From CAYGLF01 sp964350945 (GTDB taxonomy: Bacteria; Chlamydiota; Chlamydiia; Chlamydiales; JAAZZY01): a DNA stretch of 26,740 nt. Made by a program: the position numbers and the translations under genes. The notes under the pieces were generated by a model. The model made no database searches and was not told the DNA's origin. It saw only the letters and a program-made list of their open reading frames with translations. This document shows, in pieces, positions 24,037-26,740 of this stretch (positions within the stretch are counted from its first letter, which is position 1; each line of letters starts with the position of its first letter). The DNA is taken from contig CAYGLF010000014.1 of assembly GCA_964350945.1 (NCBI GenBank), positions 1-26,740 of the forward strand, written 5' to 3'.

Positions 24037-24969
24037 ATGAAAACTATCAAGATCCTAGCTCTCCTTCTATCTCTTCTTACTTTTTCAAGCTGCGCTCGTG
24101 CTATGGTTGCTTACCCTTACCCCCTGCCAGCACTTCCTGAGCCTGTAAAGATTGAAAAGCCCATTCGCGTAGCGCTTGTATTAGGTGCTGGTGGCAGCCG
24201 TGGCATTGCTCACCTAGGAGTGATTGAAGAACTTGAAAAAGCAGGGGTCCCTATAGATCTTATTGTAGGAAGCAGTATCGGTAGCTTTATTGGCGCTCTT
24301 TATGCAGACAATCCTTGTGCAGACGACCTTATTGAACATCTAATGGCACTAAAATCCACACAGCTTATGCACTACAATCCCTTTTCAATGAGAGGCGGCA
24401 TTTTCAAAGTCAAATCTTTAGAAAAATATTTAGAAAAAAACTTATCCACCCACAAGTTTGAGGGACTGCAGATCCCTTTAGAAGTCGTTGCCACAAATTT
24501 ATTAGACGGCGACCCTGTGGTGCTATCAGGAGGAGAGCTTATCTCCAGCATCTGCGCCTCCTGTGCGATTCCTTTTTGTTTTCAGCCGGTCCCTATGTAT
24601 GGGAGGCTGCTTGCTGATGGAGGACTGGTCGAGCCTGTTCCTGTTAATGTCGCCTTAAAATCTCAGCCTCAATTAACCATCGCAGTCGATTTAAGTGGTT
24701 TGATTGTCACAAAGCCCCCTAAAAATATTTTACAGATGACCAAGCGCGGTTTTCATATCGCCAATATCCAGCACTGTAAAAATTCAGCAGCACAAGCCGA
24801 CATCGTCATCAAACCTCAGATCGATGCCAATATTAATATTTTGAGCAACAAAAGCCACGATGCCCTTTACCTGGCCGGGAAAAAAGCGGCATTAAAAGCA
24901 CTTCCTGAAATCCTTAAAAAATTAGAGGCGGCAAACGCTCCCACAAAAGCCCCCCCAACTAAAAAATGA
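24037..24969 (+). CDS. Patatin-like phospholipase, putative lipoprotein
   Basis: The 310-residue protein belongs to the bacterial patatin-like group (RssA/YchK type), serine hydrolases with a Ser-Asp dyad that can cleave phospholipid acyl chains. The N-terminus is a signal peptide ending LLTFSSC, so Cys19 is a candidate lipidated residue; Phe at the -3 position is unusual for a lipobox. The domain shows the oxyanion loop GAGGSRGIAHLGV (50-62), the nucleophile elbow GSSIG with Ser80, and the DGG motif with Asp194 (LLADGGLVEPVPVN). The C-terminal tail is Ala/Lys/Pro-rich (EAANAPTKAPPTKK). A periplasmic or outer-membrane location is likely, and a role in host-membrane remodelling or lipid turnover is inference. 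No clear ribosome binding site is seen. Confidence 0.92.
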   Translation: MKTIKILALLLSLLTFSSCARAMVAYPYPLPALPEPVKIEKPIRVALVLGAGGSRGIAHLGVIEELEKAGVPIDLIVGSSIGSFIGALYADNPCADDLIEHLMALKSTQLMHYNPFSMRGGIFKVKSLEKYLEKNLSTHKFEGLQIPLEVVATNLLDGDPVVLSGGELISSICASCAIPFCFQPVPMYGRLLADGGLVEPVPVNVALKSQPQLTIAVDLSGLIVTKPPKNILQMTKRGFHIANIQHCKNSAAQADIVIKPQIDANINILSNKSHDALYLAGKKAALKALPEILKKLEAANAPTKAPPTKK

Positions 24970-25060
24970 CCCCCTTTATTTAAAGGCTTCTCTTCCGCGA
25001 CATCAACTATATATAATTCATTCTAAATACCCTTTTTCGGTTTGTTAGCAGTAAAATCGC

Positions 25061-25089
25061 TTGGCTCTTTTGACTCTTTTTGATATTAA
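25061..25089 (+). promoter_or_regulatory. Candidate promoter for the autotransporter gene
   Basis: TTGGCT (25061-25066), a 17-base spacer and TATTAA (25084-25089) fit a sigma-70-type promoter with a start near 25096. An alternative -35, TTGACT (25070-25075), pairs with AATATT 18 bases later. Which is used cannot be decided from sequence. Confidence 0.3.
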
Positions 25090-25110
25090 AAAAAATATTT
25101 TAACAATCTA

Positions 25111-26740
25111 ATGAGCGCTACCATGTCTCTACAAAAAATGAATCAACTATTAATTCTCTCTCTTTTATGTGTCTGTTCAGCTTTGCCTGCCGCTACTGCG
25201 ACCTGGAGTGGGCCTCAAGCTGGGGGTAACTGGAATACAAGCGCTAACTGGGATACGGGTATTGTTCCCAATGGCCGGACTGACACAGCGACCTTCGAAA
25301 TGACTACAAAGTCCTCGGGGGTTAACCTTGATGTAGACGTTGCATTAGGAACTTTGAATGTCACTGCAGCCAACTTCGATCTTATTCCTAGTGATTTTCA
25401 AACCCTTACAATTTATGACTCAGTAAACCTAGAAGGCATTAATGCATACTTAAGTGATTTCAATATCACTTATGCTAACAATATGTATTTTAATGGCTAC
25501 AGCATTGCGATAAACAATAATACGAAAGGAACTTATCTTTATAGTTACGCAATTTTCTCAACCCCCTTAGTAAACGTCAATGGCCCTGGGGCATTTTATC
25601 TAGGGGCTAACGCTGAAATCATCCAGGACACCACCCTAATGCTTAATAATGAGGCACAACTTTTTGCAGCTTATACCGGGGGCAACACAGATGTCGCCAA
25701 TATAATAATGACAAATAATTGCAATCTTCTAGTGCTAGCAAACGCTAATTTAATTTCTAATGTTACTGGCACTGGGTTCATTAACATCAATGAAACTGCA
25801 TCTCTAACCCTCAACCCCACATCTTCAGCAACTTTTAGTGGTTCTATCACTGGAGACGGAGCCTTGATTAAAAGTGCAGCTGGAACCCTAACTTTATCTG
25901 GTACTAATACTTATACAGGAGCGACTACCGTATCAGCTGGAGAGCTTTCAGTCACTGGAACCTCGGTGGGAACTACCACTACAGTAGATGTTGGCGCCAC
26001 TCTCAGTGGAAATGGGACTGTGGGCCCTATCATTAACAATACCGGCACCGTACAAGCTGGATTGGTTCCAGGAGAAACCTTAAATGTAATAGGCACCTTT
26101 TCTCAAGTAACAGGCTCTACTTTCAAACCCTTGATCAATGGTAATGGGGCCAGCAAATTGGTGGTTTCATCCACAACAGGAATAGGTGGCACACTTGAAC
26201 TAGACATTGGTGCTGGGGCTTATAGACCCACTGACTCATTCACAGTCTTAACATCAACCGGTGCTATTTCAAATGTGTTCTCATCGACGACGCCAGCTAC
26301 TTGGTCAAATACTACTAATACTAATGAGGTTACTGTCTCTCCGAACGTCAACCAGCTAGTTACCCCAATGGCACTAAGCACCCTGCCCACTAACGCGCGA
26401 CATATTGGTGAATATTTTTTTAATAATGACGCAGTTGCGTTTGGGTCTTCGGATCTAACTGCCGTTGCTAATGCTTCATTAACACTGCCCACATCAGGTC
26501 CTTTTCAAGACTCACTCGTCCGCCTCTCTCCACTCTCCCAAGCAGGAAGCATCTCGGCAAGTTACCAAAATAGCTTGCAGATGGCCATTGTTTTAGACCG
26601 CCAATTTCAGAAAGCGGCCCAAAAACAAAGCGCAAGCACCTACAGCGAGCTGCGGTACAGCCAGGCACAGTCAGGCGGATTTGTGCAACCGATTGCTTTA
26701 TTTTACAATCAAGATCAAACGACAAACTCTCTATTAACCA
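25111..26740 (+). CDS. Autotransporter adhesin-type protein, PATR passenger (3' end outside window)
   Basis: The frame is open from ATG 25111 to the window end (543 codons). Alternative in-frame starts at 25123 and 25138 keep the signal peptide MNQLLILSLLCVCSALPAAT, with likely cleavage after ATA. The mature protein opens TWSGPQAGGNWNTSANWDTG, a common start of autotransporter passengers, and continues as Thr/Asn/Gly/Ser-rich beta-helix-like sequence. A passenger-associated transport repeat lies at about 248-283 (GDGALIKSAAGTLTLSGTNT, then YTGATTVSAGELSVTG). The part from about residue 420 (LPTNARHIGEYF, LVRLSPLSQAGSISASYQNS) resembles the linker before an autotransporter beta-barrel, which must lie past 26740. 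It lacks the repeated GGA(I/L/V) motifs of chlamydial Pmps. It is probably exported by type V secretion to the surface. Confidence 0.85.
   Translation, partial: MSATMSLQKMNQLLILSLLCVCSALPAATATWSGPQAGGNWNTSANWDTGIVPNGRTDTATFEMTTKSSGVNLDVDVALGTLNVTAANFDLIPSDFQTLTIYDSVNLEGINAYLSDFNITYANNMYFNGYSIAINNNTKGTYLYSYAIFSTPLVNVNGPGAFYLGANAEIIQDTTLMLNNEAQLFAAYTGGNTDVANIIMTNNCNLLVLANANLISNVTGTGFININETASLTLNPTSSATFSGSITGDGALIKSAAGTLTLSGTNTYTGATTVSAGELSVTGTSVGTTTTVDVGATLSGNGTVGPIINNTGTVQAGLVPGETLNVIGTFSQVTGSTFKPLINGNGASKLVVSSTTGIGGTLELDIGAGAYRPTDSFTVLTSTGAISNVFSSTTPATWSNTTNTNEVTVSPNVNQLVTPMALSTLPTNARHIGEYFFNNDAVAFGSSDLTAVANASLTLPTSGPFQDSLVRLSPLSQAGSISASYQNSLQMAIVLDRQFQKAAQKQSASTYSELRYSQAQSGGFVQPIALFYNQDQTTNSLLT

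Noticed and set aside
24973..24986. CCTTTA-TT-TAAAGG palindrome after the patatin gene as a terminator
   Set aside because: Two-base centre cannot form a normal hairpin loop, the stem is short and no T run follows.
26220..26725. Minus-strand open frames inside the autotransporter region
   Set aside because: They are antisense to a convincing autotransporter frame, have no recognisable features and reflect its Thr/Ser-rich codons.
1..26740. CRISPR array, insertion sequence, prophage or integrase near the two tRNA genes
   Set aside because: No repeated spacer pattern, transposase-like protein, terminal inverted repeats, or duplicated tRNA 3' ends were seen.

Overview
The window looks like a chromosomal segment from a member of the Chlamydiales, most likely outside the classical Chlamydiaceae. 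This is inferred from gene content and order, not from a search. Blocks I associate with chlamydial genomes are dnaB followed by mnmG and lplA, the gnd-lepA pair, the run rsmH / FtsL-like protein / penicillin-binding transpeptidase / murE, and a Rho factor with an N-terminal extension. MurE carries the DNPR signature of a meso-diaminopimelate ligase. Intergenic DNA is AT-rich and clear Shine-Dalgarno sequences are uncommon. A class I photolyase, a split dnaB-mnmG block, a PATR-type autotransporter and large orphan genes argue for an environmental chlamydia rather than Chlamydia itself.

Layout. 1-2240: the 3' part of rho and a small membrane-anchored protein. 2241-3755: a putative promoter and a photolyase gene. 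3811-5023, minus strand: a YbjQ-family protein, tRNA-Ser(GCU) and a secreted outer-membrane beta-barrel candidate. 5051-10192: dnaB, an orphan gene convergent with it, then a three-gene plus-strand unit of a 29-residue ribosomal protein (bS22-like), mnmG and a lipoate ligase. 10435-14148: one 1237-residue orphan protein. Its C-terminal third carries a papain-like Gln-x5-Cys motif and a late Gly-Asp-x-Asn-Trp...His element. 14246-17499, minus strand: gnd then lepA, with tRNA-Arg(CCU) divergent at 17591. 17816-23041, minus strand: a tightly overlapped division and cell-wall operon, mraZ-rsmH-ftsL-ftsI-murE. 23259-23849: rdgB. 24037-24969: a patatin-like lipoprotein. 25111 to the window end: the start of an autotransporter.

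How the genes work together. The mraZ-murE block supplies the transcription regulator, the 16S rRNA methyltransferase, a short bitopic division protein, the septal transpeptidase and the ligase that adds diaminopimelate to the peptidoglycan stem, all coupled through short overlaps. Four GTGGG-type direct repeats with about 10-bp spacing lie just upstream of the mraZ ATG and match known MraZ operators. A second cluster on the opposite strand lies about 100 bp further upstream. Translation-related functions are spread through the window: bS22, MnmG, LepA, RsmH and two tRNAs. Surface or secreted candidates are the 227-residue barrel, the patatin lipoprotein and the autotransporter.

The items most worth a second look are the 1237-residue putative cysteine-protease-like protein, the double MraZ-box arrangement, the 29-residue basic gene and the orphan that separates dnaB from mnmG. 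No CRISPR array, insertion sequence, rRNA, integrase or prophage module was seen.
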